A stretch of 64,000 bases of DNA from Amycolatopsis cihanbeyliensis (GCF_006715045.1 NZ_VFML01000001.1:1240001-1304000), one strand, 5' to 3'; shown: positions 32,928 to 42,024, counted from the stretch's first letter. The notes: generated by a model from the sequence alone, not told the origin. Translations and numbers: made by a program.

Positions 32928-34235
32928 TTACGTGGCGACCGGTTGCGAGGTGGGCACGGACTTCGTCAGCAGCACCGGCAGGGACTCGACGCCGTAGACG
33001 ATCGACACCTTGCGGAAGGTCAGTTCCTCCGGGGCGACCCGCAGGTGCATCTCGGGGAAACGGCGCACCAGGGCCGGGTAGGCGGCGCGCAGCTCCATCC
33101 GGGCCAGTTCGGCGCCGATGCACCGGTGCACGCCGTAGCCGAAGGCCAGGTGGGAGGTGGCCGGCCGCCGCGGGTCGAAACGTTCCATGTCCGTGCCCAG
33201 CGAGTCGTCCCGGTCGGCACCGCTGAGCGAGACCACCACCATGTCGCCCTTGGCGATCGTCGTCCCGGCCACGTCGACGTCCTCGCGGGCGAACCGGGGG
33301 AAGGCCACCTGTACGACGGTGAGGTAGCGCAGCAGTTCCTCGACGAACCCGGGCACCGCCTCGTCATCGTCGTGCACCAGCTGGAAGCTGTCCGGGTCCC
33401 GCAGCAGGACGAGCGCGCCGAGGGCGAGCATGCTGGCGGTGGTCTCGAACCCGCCGGTGAGCACGCCGTCGGCGAGGCCGGCCAGCTCCAGGTCGTCGAC
33501 CTCGTCGCCATGCTCCCTGATGATCATGCCGAGCAGGCCGTCCCCAGGGGACTCCCGCTGCCGGCGCACGACACCGCGCAGGTACTCCAGCGACTCGGAG
33601 ATCGCGCCGAGCGAGGCCCCCGCCCCGCCGAACAGGTCGAACCGCGCCTCGGCCAGGTGCTGGAAATCGTCCCGGTCCTCGTACGGCACCCCGAGCAGCT
33701 CGCAGATCACCAGGGAAGGGATCGGCATGGCGAACTCCTGCACCAGGTCCACCGGCCCCTCGGCGGCGGCCATGGCGTCCAGCCGCTCCTGCACGATCTG
33801 CTGGATGCCGGGGGTGAGCCTGGACAGCCTGCGCATGGTGAACTCCGGGGTCAGCAGCTTGCGCAGGCGGGTGTGCACCGGCGGGTCCGCGAACCCGAGC
33901 CCGCCAGGGTTGTGGTTGACGTCGGCGCCGGCCTGGCCGACCAGGTTGGCGAAGTCGTTGCTGAAGTCCTTTGTGCTGCTCAGTACGGTCTTGGCGGCGT
34001 CGTGGCCGGTGACGAGCCAGACGTTCATGCCGAACGGGAGCGGCAACTTGCTCACCGGCTCCCGCACGCGTCGCTCGCCGAGTTCGGGCACCGGGTCGAG
34101 CTCGTTGCGCCGGAGCGGCACCAGCGCGGGCTCCGGCACGAACGGCATCTTGGAGAGGTCGAGACCCTTCTTGCCGGTACGCGCCAGGTACCAGCGCATG
34201 AACCACGACACCAGGCGTGACTTTATGCTCCCCAC
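32928..34235 (-). CDS. Cytochrome P450
   Basis: About 435 residues from the GTG at 34235; an ATG at 34283 would add 16 residues. The haem ligand loop FGYGVHRCIGAELAR (cysteine included), the I-helix LTGGFETTAS and the K-helix ExxR (EELLR) are all intact. N-terminal basic/aromatic residues (SRLVSWFMRWYLART) are unusual for a soluble actinobacterial P450 and could contact the membrane. No ferredoxin or reductase is adjacent; substrate unknown. Monocistronic. Confidence 0.92.
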   Translation of the reverse strand: MGSIKSRLVSWFMRWYLARTGKKGLDLSKMPFVPEPALVPLRRNELDPVPELGERRVREPVSKLPLPFGMNVWLVTGHDAAKTVLSSTKDFSNDFANLVGQAGADVNHNPGGLGFADPPVHTRLRKLLTPEFTMRRLSRLTPGIQQIVQERLDAMAAAEGPVDLVQEFAMPIPSLVICELLGVPYEDRDDFQHLAEARFDLFGGAGASLGAISESLEYLRGVVRRQRESPGDGLLGMIIREHGDEVDDLELAGLADGVLTGGFETTASMLALGALVLLRDPDSFQLVHDDDEAVPGFVEELLRYLTVVQVAFPRFAREDVDVAGTTIAKGDMVVVSLSGADRDDSLGTDMERFDPRRPATSHLAFGYGVHRCIGAELARMELRAAYPALVRRFPEMHLRVAPEELTFRKVSIVYGVESLPVLLTKSVPTSQPVAT

Positions 34236-34476
34236 GCCTCGACCGTACTCCTTCGGGTTCGCGCCGACGCCGCCGGCCGCCATCCGGGCGGTGAACGAAC
34301 GCTACGGGTCGACATGATCACCATCAGTGATCGACCGCGATCCGGTCACCCCGCTGTTTCGCCGCACGCTCGGCCGGCGGGCACACGGAGTCGGGTTCTG
34401 CTCCGCCGACACGTCGGCCATTGTGGACGGCACACGCAACAGTAGTCCTCAATGGACATCCCGGTGTGTGACACCG

Positions 34477-35655
34477 TCAACCACGACCCCAGCCGCCGCC
34501 TCCGCCCGAGGTGAGATCGGCCCCATCACGCCAGCTCACCCCGAGTCCGCGGAGCGAGACTGCCCGGCTGATGTCGGTCGGTGACACGATGCCGACCAGG
34601 TCGCCGTTGTCGAACACCAGCGCCCGGCCGTCCGCGCAGCCGTACATCCGCGGCAGCAGCGCCACCAGTTCCTCGTCCGGCCGCGCGGTGGGCACCTCCA
34701 CCATCGGGCAGGCCGCCTCGTGCAGGCGGGTCTCCGCCCTTCGCTCGGCACTCACCGCCTTCAACCTGCCGAGAGTGATCATGCCCTGGATACCGTCCCC
34801 CGGTTCCCTGAGCGGGAACGCCGAGTGCCTGCGCACCATGGCCACGTCCCGGATGAAGTCGGCGACGCTGAGCTCGGCGTTCGCGGTGTCCGGGTCCGGC
34901 GTCATCACATCGCGCACCCGCAGCCCGGCGAGCACCGAGCCCATGTCGGCCTGGCGCTCCTCCGCGCTGGCGACCGTGACGATGAACCAACCGATCAGCA
35001 TCCACCACAGCCCGGACAACGTCCCGGTGACCACCACGACCACGCCGAGCAGGATCAGCGCGAAGCCGAACCCACGCCCGGCCCGCGCGCTCCACACCGC
35101 GGCCCGGTTGCGGTCCTTCAGCCTGCCCCACAGCACGGCCCGCAGGATCCGCCCGCCGTCCAGCGGCGCGGCCGGGATCAGGTTGAACACGGCCAGCAGG
35201 AAGTTGATCAATGCGAGATAGACTCAGACGCCCCAGACCAGCACCGGCGCCTCGGCCACGGCGACCAGCCAGGCGATAAGCGTGAAGAAACCGCCAGCGA
35301 GCACGCTGGTGGCCGGTCCGACGGCGGCGATCCACAGGTCCGCGCGCGGCGTACGGGCCTCCCCGCGCAGCGAGGCGACCCCACCGAGCAGCCACAGCGT
35401 GATGCCGTCGACCTCCACCCCGAGCCGGGTGGCCACGAGGGCGTGCGCGAGTTCGTGGGCAAGCAGCGAGGAGACGAACAGCAGAGCCGCCACCACCCCC
35501 GCGAGCAGGTAGACGGCGGTGCCGTATCCGGGATAGATCTCCGGCCATTGCCCGAGTCCCAGCACCCCCACCAGCAGGAGCACGATCACCAGCACGCTCC
35601 AGTGCATGCCGACACGCACCCCACCGATACGACCAAGGCGGATCGTCGCTCTCAT
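34477..35655 (-). pseudogene. Site-2 protease (M50) with CBS domains, split by in-frame TGA
   Basis: One continuous frame encodes an intramembrane zinc protease: HELAH in the first half and NLIPAAPLDGGR in the second half provide the active site, followed by two CBS domains (RVRDVMTPDPD and later). A TGA at 35226-35224, between the two catalytic motifs and within a WGV-stop-VYLALIN context, breaks the frame with no shift. The two halves would be 34477-35211 and 35224-35655. It may be a pseudogene, a base-call error or read-through. The start ATG at 35655 overlaps the stop of the upstream ORF (ATGA). Confidence 0.75.
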
Positions 35656-36449
35656 CCCCCACCGGCTACCCGCCCCACCACCCCACAAACCGCCCTGAAC
35701 GTGGCGATCCGGACGTTGGATGTCGCGAACGGCACGGTTAGGACGTCTGATGCCTCGAAAGCCACGTTCAGGGCCTCCTCGGTGGCGGAGCAGGCGACGC
35801 GGAGATCGGGCCGGCGGGCGGGACCGGCCAGGCCGAGGTGGTAGAGGTGCGGTTCCCCGGCGCCCGTGGCGGCCAGCTCACGCACATAGCCTCGGATACC
35901 CGGCACCGGCTCGGCGGCCACCGCCGTGACGTAGGCACCGACCTCCACTGTGGACGGAAGCCGCGCGCGGGCGGTGCGCACCGCGTCCACGGTGCCCGCG
36001 CCCGGCCGCCAGCAGGGCAGCACGACGGTGTCCACCTCCGTCCCGGCCCGCGGGGTGAGCCCGGGCAGCGCCCCGGTCACCCACGGGTCGACGGCGCCGT
36101 GCAGGGCGATCCGGCGCCCGGACCCGACGGCCTCGAGCACGGCCGCGCGCAGGGCGCCTGTGTGCCGCTGCCGGGTCGCCAGCAGCAGCTCCCGCACCTC
36201 CTCCGGCAGCCGGTCCGCCGCCTCGGTGAGGTCGCCCGTGGCGATCAGCGCACGTACCCGCTCCGCCGGCAGGCTCCGCACCCGCGCGGGCTCGGCGCCC
36301 TCGGCGGCCCAGCCGGCGGCACAGGCCGCGCAGCAGCAGACCGAGAGCAGCCTGGCCGTGGCCGGCGACCACACCGCGCCCGTCTTCTCGTGCTGATGCT
36401 GGTGGACCACCCCGAGCTGGCCGCGTGCCTCCAGCACCACCGAGGACAC
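35652..36449 (-). pseudogene. 5'-truncated ORF of unknown family with palindromic element at its 3' end
   Basis: A 265-codon open frame from a GTG at 36449. It carries a cysteine cluster (LSVCCCAACAAGWAAEG) and a beta/alpha-like C-terminal part (VDTVVLPCWRPGAGTVDAV, TVEVGAYVTAV). In the same frame upstream a TGA occurs five codons before, and the start lies in what looks like the middle of a domain, so the 5' half is probably missing. Its last codons before CGVVGRVAGGG come from an 81-bp palindromic element read in frame. I do not know the function; a TIM-barrel-like protein is only an impression. Confidence 0.45.
35693..35773. repeat. 81-bp palindromic element, copy A (inside an ORF)
   Basis: Bounded by perfect 13-bp inverted ends CCCTGAACGTGGC and GCCACGTTCAGGG. 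It is 81 bp, exactly 27 codons, and lies in frame within the ORF at 35652-36449, where it is read as LNVAFEASDVLTVPFATSNV and onwards. Copies B (41863) and C (42998) have the same length and ends but differ internally. Within it a 17-nt motif starting GTGGCTTTCG (minus strand) recurs 30 nt further on. Confidence 0.85.
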
Positions 36450-36521
36450 CTCGAGGCCCGGTCAGGCTCTCCGCGGCCATCCAGATCGGCCTTGAACTGT
36501 GCCATTCCGCGGCGACCCAGT

Positions 36522-36537
36522 GTTCATACGTATGAAC
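36522..36537. promoter_or_regulatory. 16-bp perfect palindrome, probable operator
   Basis: GTTCATACGTATGAAC lies in the 199-bp gap before the iclR-type gene at 36649, in a patch of low GC (36515-36600). A palindrome of this size upstream of a regulator gene is a likely autoregulatory or divergent operator. The bound protein is inferred, not shown. Confidence 0.5.
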
Positions 36538-36648
36538 GTAGTTAGCTATCTTGAATTTATTCATCTGCTAAAATGATGTTCCGGGACGCTAATATGGCCG
36601 GTGTCACCTGTCAACAAGCACGAACACGTGCGACACCGGGGAGGCGAA

Positions 36649-37458
36649 ATGGCTGGAGAAAGTGCGGTGCGGAACGGAACCGACGCCACGGAAGCGGTGA
36701 CGGCCGGGGTGAAGTCGGCGCGCAGGGCGATCGACCTGATCGAGGCCTTCGCCGCCAACGACGCGTGGCTGTCACTGTCCGATCTGCACTCCCGCACCGG
36801 GTTCCCGCGCTCCAGCCTGCACGGCCTGCTCAGGACGCTGCACGAGGCGGGCTGGCTGGAGGCGGACCCGAGCGGCACCAGGTACCGGCTCGGGGTGCGG
36901 GCGCTGATCTGCGGCACCGCTTACCTCGACCGCGATCCGGTGGTGCCGTACGCCACCGAGGCACTGGAACGGGTGCGGGAGGAGACCGGATTCACCGCGC
37001 ACTACGCGCGGCGATACGGCGCCGAGGTGGTGTACCTGGAGACGAGGGAGTCCAGCCGCTCGACACACCTGATCTCCAGGGTCGGGCGCACCCTGCCCGC
37101 GCACGCGACCGCGCTGGGCAAGGCACTGCTGGCCGAGCTCACCCAGGAGGAGATCGCCGACCTGCTCGCGGAGCCGCTGCCCGCGATCACCGGCCGGACG
37201 GTGACCACCCTCGAACGCCTGCACACCGAGTGCACGGAGATCCGGGAACGCGGCTACGCCGCCGAGGCCGAGGAGGGAACACCCGGGATCCGCTGCGTAG
37301 CGGCGGTCGTTCCGTACCGCATCCCCGGGACCGACGCGATGAGCTGCTCCATGCCGGTCGCCGAGGTGACCGACGAGGAGGCACACCGGGCGGGTGAACT
37401 GCTCGCCCAGACCACCTCCGAACTGGGCCAGCGCCTGCGCCGGGCCGGGGTCCGATGA
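36649..37458 (+). CDS. IclR family transcriptional regulator
   Basis: 269 residues from the ATG at 36649, which follows GGGGAGG by about 4-5 nt; a start at 36601 would add 16 residues with no ribosome binding site. It has an N-terminal winged helix (LSDLHSRTGFPRSSLHGLLRTL) and a C-terminal IclR effector domain. It lies 30 bp upstream of a broken uronate dehydrogenase gene, so it may have controlled sugar-acid use, as KdgR-like IclR proteins do. Target and ligand are inference. Confidence 0.9.
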   Translation: MAGESAVRNGTDATEAVTAGVKSARRAIDLIEAFAANDAWLSLSDLHSRTGFPRSSLHGLLRTLHEAGWLEADPSGTRYRLGVRALICGTAYLDRDPVVPYATEALERVREETGFTAHYARRYGAEVVYLETRESSRSTHLISRVGRTLPAHATALGKALLAELTQEEIADLLAEPLPAITGRTVTTLERLHTECTEIRERGYAAEAEEGTPGIRCVAAVVPYRIPGTDAMSCSMPVAEVTDEEAHRAGELLAQTTSELGQRLRRAGVR

Positions 37459-37488
37459 GCGCACCACCAGCAAAGGAGTAGGGACTTC

Positions 37489-38311
37489 ATGGCGGACCAG
37501 CGCATCCTGATCACCGGGGCATCCGGCGGGGTCGGCACCCTGATGCGACCGCGACTGCGCCGCGCGGGGCCGGGTACTGCGGCTGCTCGATCGCACCCAG
37601 CCCACGCCGGCCGAACCCGGTGAGCCCGGTGGAAACACGGACCGGCTCGGTCGCCGATCCCGATGCGATGGCAGGCGCCTGCGCGGAGGTGGATGCCGTG
37701 ACCCATCTTGGTGGGCACAGCAGGGAGAACACCTGGGCCGAGACGGTGGAGGTGAACATCAACGGCACGCACACCGTGCTGGAGGCCGCGCGGGCGGCCA
37801 GGGTGCCGCGGGTGGTACTGGCCTCGAGCAACCACGCCGTGGGCTTCCGCCACACCGCCGAGGCCGGCGAGCGCGGCCTGCCCGCCGATTCCTCACCCCG
37901 CCCGGACACCTACTACGGCGTGAGCAAGGCGGCCATCGAGTCGCTGGGCAGCCTCTACCACTCCCGCTTCGGCCTGGACGTGATCTGCGTCCGGATCGGC
38001 TCCTGCTTCGAGCGGCCGCAGGAAGTGCGCGGGCCGGCCACCTGGCTGTCCCCGACGACGCGGCGCGGCTGTTCGAGGCCCGCCTGAGCGCCCCCGCACC
38101 CGGGTACCGGCTGGTCTGGGGCGTCTCGGACAACACGCGGCGGTTCTACTCGCTGGCCGAGGCCGCGGCGCTGGGATACCAGCCGCGGGACGACGCCGAG
38201 AAGTTCGCCGCCGAGATCCTGGCCACCGAACCCGCCCCGGAGGGCCCGGCCGCGGAGTTCGTCGGGGGCGCGTTCGTCACCGCCGCGCTCGGCGAGCCCC
38301 ACCCGATCTGA
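37489..38311 (+). pseudogene. Uronate dehydrogenase (NAD-dependent epimerase family), three frameshifts
   Basis: Reading across three frames gives one short-chain epimerase/dehydrogenase of about 270 residues: QRILITGASGGVGTLM at the NAD site, DAVTHLGGHSRENTW, VVLASSNHAVGFRH, the YYGVSK catalytic pair and a C-terminal VWGVSDNTRRFYSL. Frame changes fit one extra G in 37566-37569, one extra C in 37625-37627 and one missing C in 38050-38053, all in homopolymer runs. The ATG at 37489 has AAAGGAG upstream. Uronate dehydrogenase oxidises galacturonate or glucuronate to the aldarolactone. Inactive as sequenced. Confidence 0.75.
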
Positions 38312-38327
38312 GTGCGCGCCAGGCGCT

Positions 38328-38385
38328 TGACAGCGCAATCGCCATCCCTCATCCTACTCAAAAGTAGCTGTTACTAGCGGTAACG
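38328..38385 (+). promoter_or_regulatory. Promoter and TetR-like operator of the monooxygenase operon
   Basis: TTGACA at 38328-38333 could be the -35 element, with a weak -10 near 38351-38359 (TCCTACT). Downstream, GTTAC (38371-38375) and GTAAC (38381-38385) form an inverted repeat with a 5-nt centre, 35 nt before the ATG. This is the size and place of a TetR-family operator; a tetR gene lies at 44505 but is not adjacent. Confidence 0.45.
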
Positions 38386-38419
38386 CCTACCGTCGTCCGC
38401 AACGGCGTGGAGGAGCAGC

Positions 38420-39895
38420 ATGGGTGCGCGATTCAAGGTGGTCATCGTCGGCACCGGTTTCTCCGGGCTCGGCCAGGCTATCCAGTTGGAACGTGCGGGT
38501 ATCCGGGACTACGTGATCCTGGAGAAGGCACACGAGGTCGGTGGCACCTGGCGGGACAACTCGTATCCCGGCTGCGCCTGCGACGTCCAGTCGCATATGT
38601 ACTCCTTCTCCTACGAGCAGAACCCGAACTGGTCCCGATCGTTCTCCGCGCAGCCGGAGATCTTCGAGTACCTGAAGGGGGTCGCGGACAAGTACCGGCT
38701 GCGGGAGCGAATCCGGTTCGGGGTCGAGGTCACCGGCGCCCGATGGGACGCCGAGCAGCGGACCTGGACGGTGAGCACGACCTCGGGTACGGAGTACGTC
38801 GGGCAGTTCCTCGTGGCGGGCGTCGGGGGCCTGCACATCCCGCAGATCCCGGCGCTGCCGGGGATCGAGCGCTTCACCGGGCGGACGTGGCATTCCTCGG
38901 GGTGGGACCACGACCACGACCTCACCGGCAAGCGGGTCGCCGTGGTCGGCACCGGAGCCAGCGCCATCCAGTTCGTGCCGAGGATCGCACCGGAGGTCGG
39001 CAGGCTGACGGTGTTCCAGCGCACCCCACCGTGGATCATGCCGAAGCCGGACCACCCGATGCCCGGCTGGGCCAGGACGCTGTTCCAGCGGGTGCCTGGC
39101 GTCCAGCGGACCTACCGCAACCTGCTGTACTGGCTGCTCGAGGTGCGAGCGGTCGGGTTCAACGGGCACCCGGCGCTGATGCGGGCCGGTGAGGCCGTGG
39201 CGAAGCGGCATATGCGCAAGCACATCACCGATCCGGTACTGCGACGCGAACTCACCCCGGACTACACCATGGGCTGCAAGCGGGTGCTGATCTCCAACGA
39301 CTACTACCCCGCGCTCAACCGGGACAATGTGGACCTGGTGACCGACGGCATCGCCGACATCCGCGAGAACTCCATTGTGGACAACAGGGGCGTCGAGCAC
39401 GAGGTGGACGTGATCGTGTACGGCACCGGGTTCCACGTCACCGACGCGATGGAGTACCTGGACATCACCGGGGTGGACGGCAGGCATCTGGCCAAGGAGT
39501 GGGCAGGCGAGGGGGTGCAGACCCACTACGGGATCACGGTTTCCGGTTTCCCGAACCTGTTCTTCCTGCTCGGCCCGAACACCGCGCTCGGCCACAACTC
39601 GGTGGTTTTCATGATCGAGTCGCAGTCCCGGTACGTGGTGGACGCGATCAGGCTCGCCGACCGCAACCAGGCCGCTGCGGTGCAGGTGCGGCAGGACGTG
39701 CAGGACGCCTTCCAGGCGAGGATCCAGCGCAAGCTGGCCGCAGGGGTGTGGACCCAGGGCGGCTGCACGAGCTGGTACCTGGACGCCAAGGGCGTCAACC
39801 GCACGATCTGGCCCGGGTTCACCTGGCGCTACTGGATGGAGACGCGCAGGGTCACCCCGAGCGACTTCGAGCTGACCGGAAGGACCGGCCGATGA
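38420..39895 (+). CDS. Flavin-containing/Baeyer-Villiger-type monooxygenase
   Basis: A 491-residue FAD/NADPH monooxygenase. The FAD site GTGFSG is at residues 11-16, the second Rossmann motif VVGTGASAIQ is near 175, and FTGRTWHSSGWD at about 152-163 fits the type I Baeyer-Villiger fingerprint FxGxxxHxxxW(P/D). It would insert oxygen into a ketone or oxidise a soft nucleophile. GGAGGAG lies 5 nt upstream. Its stop overlaps the next gene (ATGA). First gene of a three-gene operon with a PF10118 protein and a ferredoxin-type reductase. Confidence 0.9.
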   Translation: MGARFKVVIVGTGFSGLGQAIQLERAGIRDYVILEKAHEVGGTWRDNSYPGCACDVQSHMYSFSYEQNPNWSRSFSAQPEIFEYLKGVADKYRLRERIRFGVEVTGARWDAEQRTWTVSTTSGTEYVGQFLVAGVGGLHIPQIPALPGIERFTGRTWHSSGWDHDHDLTGKRVAVVGTGASAIQFVPRIAPEVGRLTVFQRTPPWIMPKPDHPMPGWARTLFQRVPGVQRTYRNLLYWLLEVRAVGFNGHPALMRAGEAVAKRHMRKHITDPVLRRELTPDYTMGCKRVLISNDYYPALNRDNVDLVTDGIADIRENSIVDNRGVEHEVDVIVYGTGFHVTDAMEYLDITGVDGRHLAKEWAGEGVQTHYGITVSGFPNLFFLLGPNTALGHNSVVFMIESQSRYVVDAIRLADRNQAAAVQVRQDVQDAFQARIQRKLAAGVWTQGGCTSWYLDAKGVNRTIWPGFTWRYWMETRRVTPSDFELTGRTGR

Positions 39896-40776
39896 GCCTG
39901 CGGGAGAACGAGACGGAACAGGTGGTGCTGCACGCCAGGGACGTGACGTTCGACTTCTCGGCGCTGCCGATGCACTGGGTGCCGCACGATCCGCAGACCA
40001 CGCACACGCTGAACGTCCTGCACCTCGCGCTGCCGGAGGGCGAGCGCTGGTTCGTCGAGGTGTTCAAGCAGGCGGTGCCACTGATCAAGGACGAGCGGCT
40101 CAAGGAGGACGTCCTCGGGTTCATCGGCCAGGAGGCGATCCACGCCGAGGCCCATGCCGGTGCCGCCGATCACCTGGACGGTCGCGGCCTGGACACCGGC
40201 CCGTTCGTGCGCCAGATGGAGTGGCTGTTCCGCAGGCTGCTCGGCGACCGGGACCTCAGCGGGAAGGCCAGGGAGGAGTGGCTGGTCGAACGGCTGGCCG
40301 CGGTCGCGGCGATCGAGCACTACACCGCGTTCCTCGGCCAATGGGTGCTGGACGCCGAGGGGTTGGACGCCGCGCGGGCCGATCCGACCATGCTGGACCT
40401 GCTGCGCTGGCACGGCGCCGAGGAGGTCGAGCACCGCTCGGTGGCCTTCGACGTCTACCAGCATCTCGACGGGCGCTACCTGCGCCGGGTGCGCAGCATG
40501 GCGCTGGTGACCCCGATGCTGGTCTGGGTGTTCATCCGCGGTACTCGCTACCTGCTGCGCAACGACCCGACCCTGCGCGGCGGGCGGAAGGCCCGCTGGC
40601 GGGAGTTCTTCCGGGCCGGGCGGCGCGGCACGCTGCCGACCACCCGCGAGCTGCTGCGCGAGATCCGGCCGTACTTCCGGCGTTCCTACCACCCCTCGCA
40701 GACCGGTTCCACCGACCAGGCGGTGGCCTACCTGGCGTCCTCCCCTGCCGCCCAGGCGGCCGAGGGCGCGCATTGA
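39892..40776 (+). CDS. Metal-dependent hydrolase-like (PF10118, ferritin-like diiron) protein
   Basis: 294 residues from the ATG overlapping the monooxygenase stop; a longer frame into that gene is a shadow. The helical core carries carboxylate and histidine ligands in FIGQEAIHAEAHAG (about 82-95), AAIEHYTAF and HGAEEVEHRSVAFDVYQHL (about 178-196), a pattern of four-helix diiron proteins. Annotated in databases as predicted metal-dependent hydrolase, it may really be an oxygenase or oxidase supplied with electrons by the next gene. The family function is not established. Confidence 0.85.
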   Translation: MSLRENETEQVVLHARDVTFDFSALPMHWVPHDPQTTHTLNVLHLALPEGERWFVEVFKQAVPLIKDERLKEDVLGFIGQEAIHAEAHAGAADHLDGRGLDTGPFVRQMEWLFRRLLGDRDLSGKAREEWLVERLAAVAAIEHYTAFLGQWVLDAEGLDAARADPTMLDLLRWHGAEEVEHRSVAFDVYQHLDGRYLRRVRSMALVTPMLVWVFIRGTRYLLRNDPTLRGGRKARWREFFRAGRRGTLPTTRELLREIRPYFRRSYHPSQTGSTDQAVAYLASSPAAQAAEGAH

Positions 40777-41852
40777 TCACGGTGGAACCGCCGCGCCTGC
40801 CCGCTGACCTGCGCGGCAGGCAGCGCCCCGACCGGTTGTTCGCCACGGTCGGGGCCGCCGTGGCGGCGTATCGCTGGGTGAGCCGGATCAGCGGTCGCCG
40901 CCGCCCGCAGGTCACCGAGGTCGACCGGAACCTGCGCCTGGTCGTGGAGCGGATCACCGTGGAGACCGAGGGTGTGGTCAGCCTGCGCCTTGCCCGGCCG
41001 GACGGCGAGCCGCTGCCCGCATGGCGGCCGGGTGCGCACCTGGATCTGGTGCTGCCCTCCGGTCGGGTCCGGCAGTACTCGCTGTGCGGCGATCCCGATG
41101 ATCGTGTCGCCTACCGGATCGCCGCCCGCCGGATCCCCGGCGGCAGCGGCTCGGCGGAGGTGCACGGGCTCATTCCCGGCGACCTGGTGACCGTGCGCGG
41201 CCCGCGCAACGCCTTCCCGTTCGTGGCCGCCGACTCGTACCTGTTCATCGCGGGCGGTATCGGCATCACGCCGATCCTGCCCATGGTGCACCGCGCCGCC
41301 GCGGCCGGGGCGGACTGGCGGCTGGTGTACACCGGGCGCACCCTCGACTCGATGCCGTTCCGGACCGAACTGGCCACCCTGCCCGCCGGGCGGATCTGGC
41401 TGCGGCCGGACACCGAGTACGGCATGCCCGCGGCCGGCGCGGAGCTGCTCGAGCACGCGCCCGCCGGCGCCACGGTCTACTGCTGCGGACCGCTCCCGAT
41501 GATCACCAGCGTCCGGCTGGACCTGCCCGGCTCCCCCGCCCGCGCCGTGCACTTCGAGCGCTTCTCCGCCCCACCGATCGTGGATGGCAAGCCGTTCACG
41601 ATCCGGCTGGTCCGCAGCGGGACCACGCTTCCGGTTCCCGCCGACCGCTCGGCGCTGGACGTGATCCGGGAAGCCCTACCGGACGTCGCCTACTCCTGCC
41701 GCCAGGGCTTCTGCCGCACCTGCAAGGTCCGCGTGCTCGCCGGCGCGCCCGACCACCGGGACAGCGTGCTCACCGGCGAGGAACGCGCGTCCGACATCCT
41801 GATCTGCGTCTCCCGCGCCGCCCGGGGTGCCACCCTCACCCTGGACCTGTAA
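40773..41852 (+). CDS. PDR/VanB-type ferredoxin reductase, FMN/NAD and 2Fe-2S
   Basis: 359 residues from the TTG at 40773 overlapping the previous stop (TTGA), with GAGGG 6 nt upstream; GTG at 40782 is an alternative. A flavin domain (RQYSLCGDP) and NAD domain (FIAGGIGITPILPMV) precede a C-terminal plant-type 2Fe-2S domain with CRQGFCRTC and a later ICVSRA cysteine, matching CX4CX2C...C. It moves electrons from NAD(P)H to a partner oxygenase; the preceding diiron-like protein is the obvious candidate. The stop TAA lies inside the 94-bp repeat. Confidence 0.9.
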   Translation: MITVEPPRLPADLRGRQRPDRLFATVGAAVAAYRWVSRISGRRRPQVTEVDRNLRLVVERITVETEGVVSLRLARPDGEPLPAWRPGAHLDLVLPSGRVRQYSLCGDPDDRVAYRIAARRIPGGSGSAEVHGLIPGDLVTVRGPRNAFPFVAADSYLFIAGGIGITPILPMVHRAAAAGADWRLVYTGRTLDSMPFRTELATLPAGRIWLRPDTEYGMPAAGAELLEHAPAGATVYCCGPLPMITSVRLDLPGSPARAVHFERFSAPPIVDGKPFTIRLVRSGTTLPVPADRSALDVIREALPDVAYSCRQGFCRTCKVRVLAGAPDHRDSVLTGEERASDILICVSRAARGATLTLDL

Positions 41853-41943
41853 CCGGGCCGTGCCCTGAACGTGGCGATCAGGACGCTAGACGTCGCGAAC
41901 GGCACATCTGAGACATCTGACGTCCCGAAAGCCACGTTCAGGA
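41849..41943. repeat. 94-bp direct repeat, left copy, containing palindromic element B
   Basis: Positions 41849-41942 are identical to 42984-43077. The repeat starts at the GTAACCGGGCCGTG that includes the reductase stop codon and continues through an 81-bp palindromic element (41863-41943), whose last base is A instead of G. It is the left border of the module holding the DUF559/AbiEi-like gene. Confidence 0.9.
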
Positions 41944-42024
41944 GTTGTCCCCAGGGGGTGAGTTGTCCACGGTGGGCGCGGTCCGTACTGGTGTCCGGCT
42001 GATCGTCGGCCACACCCTGGTCCG

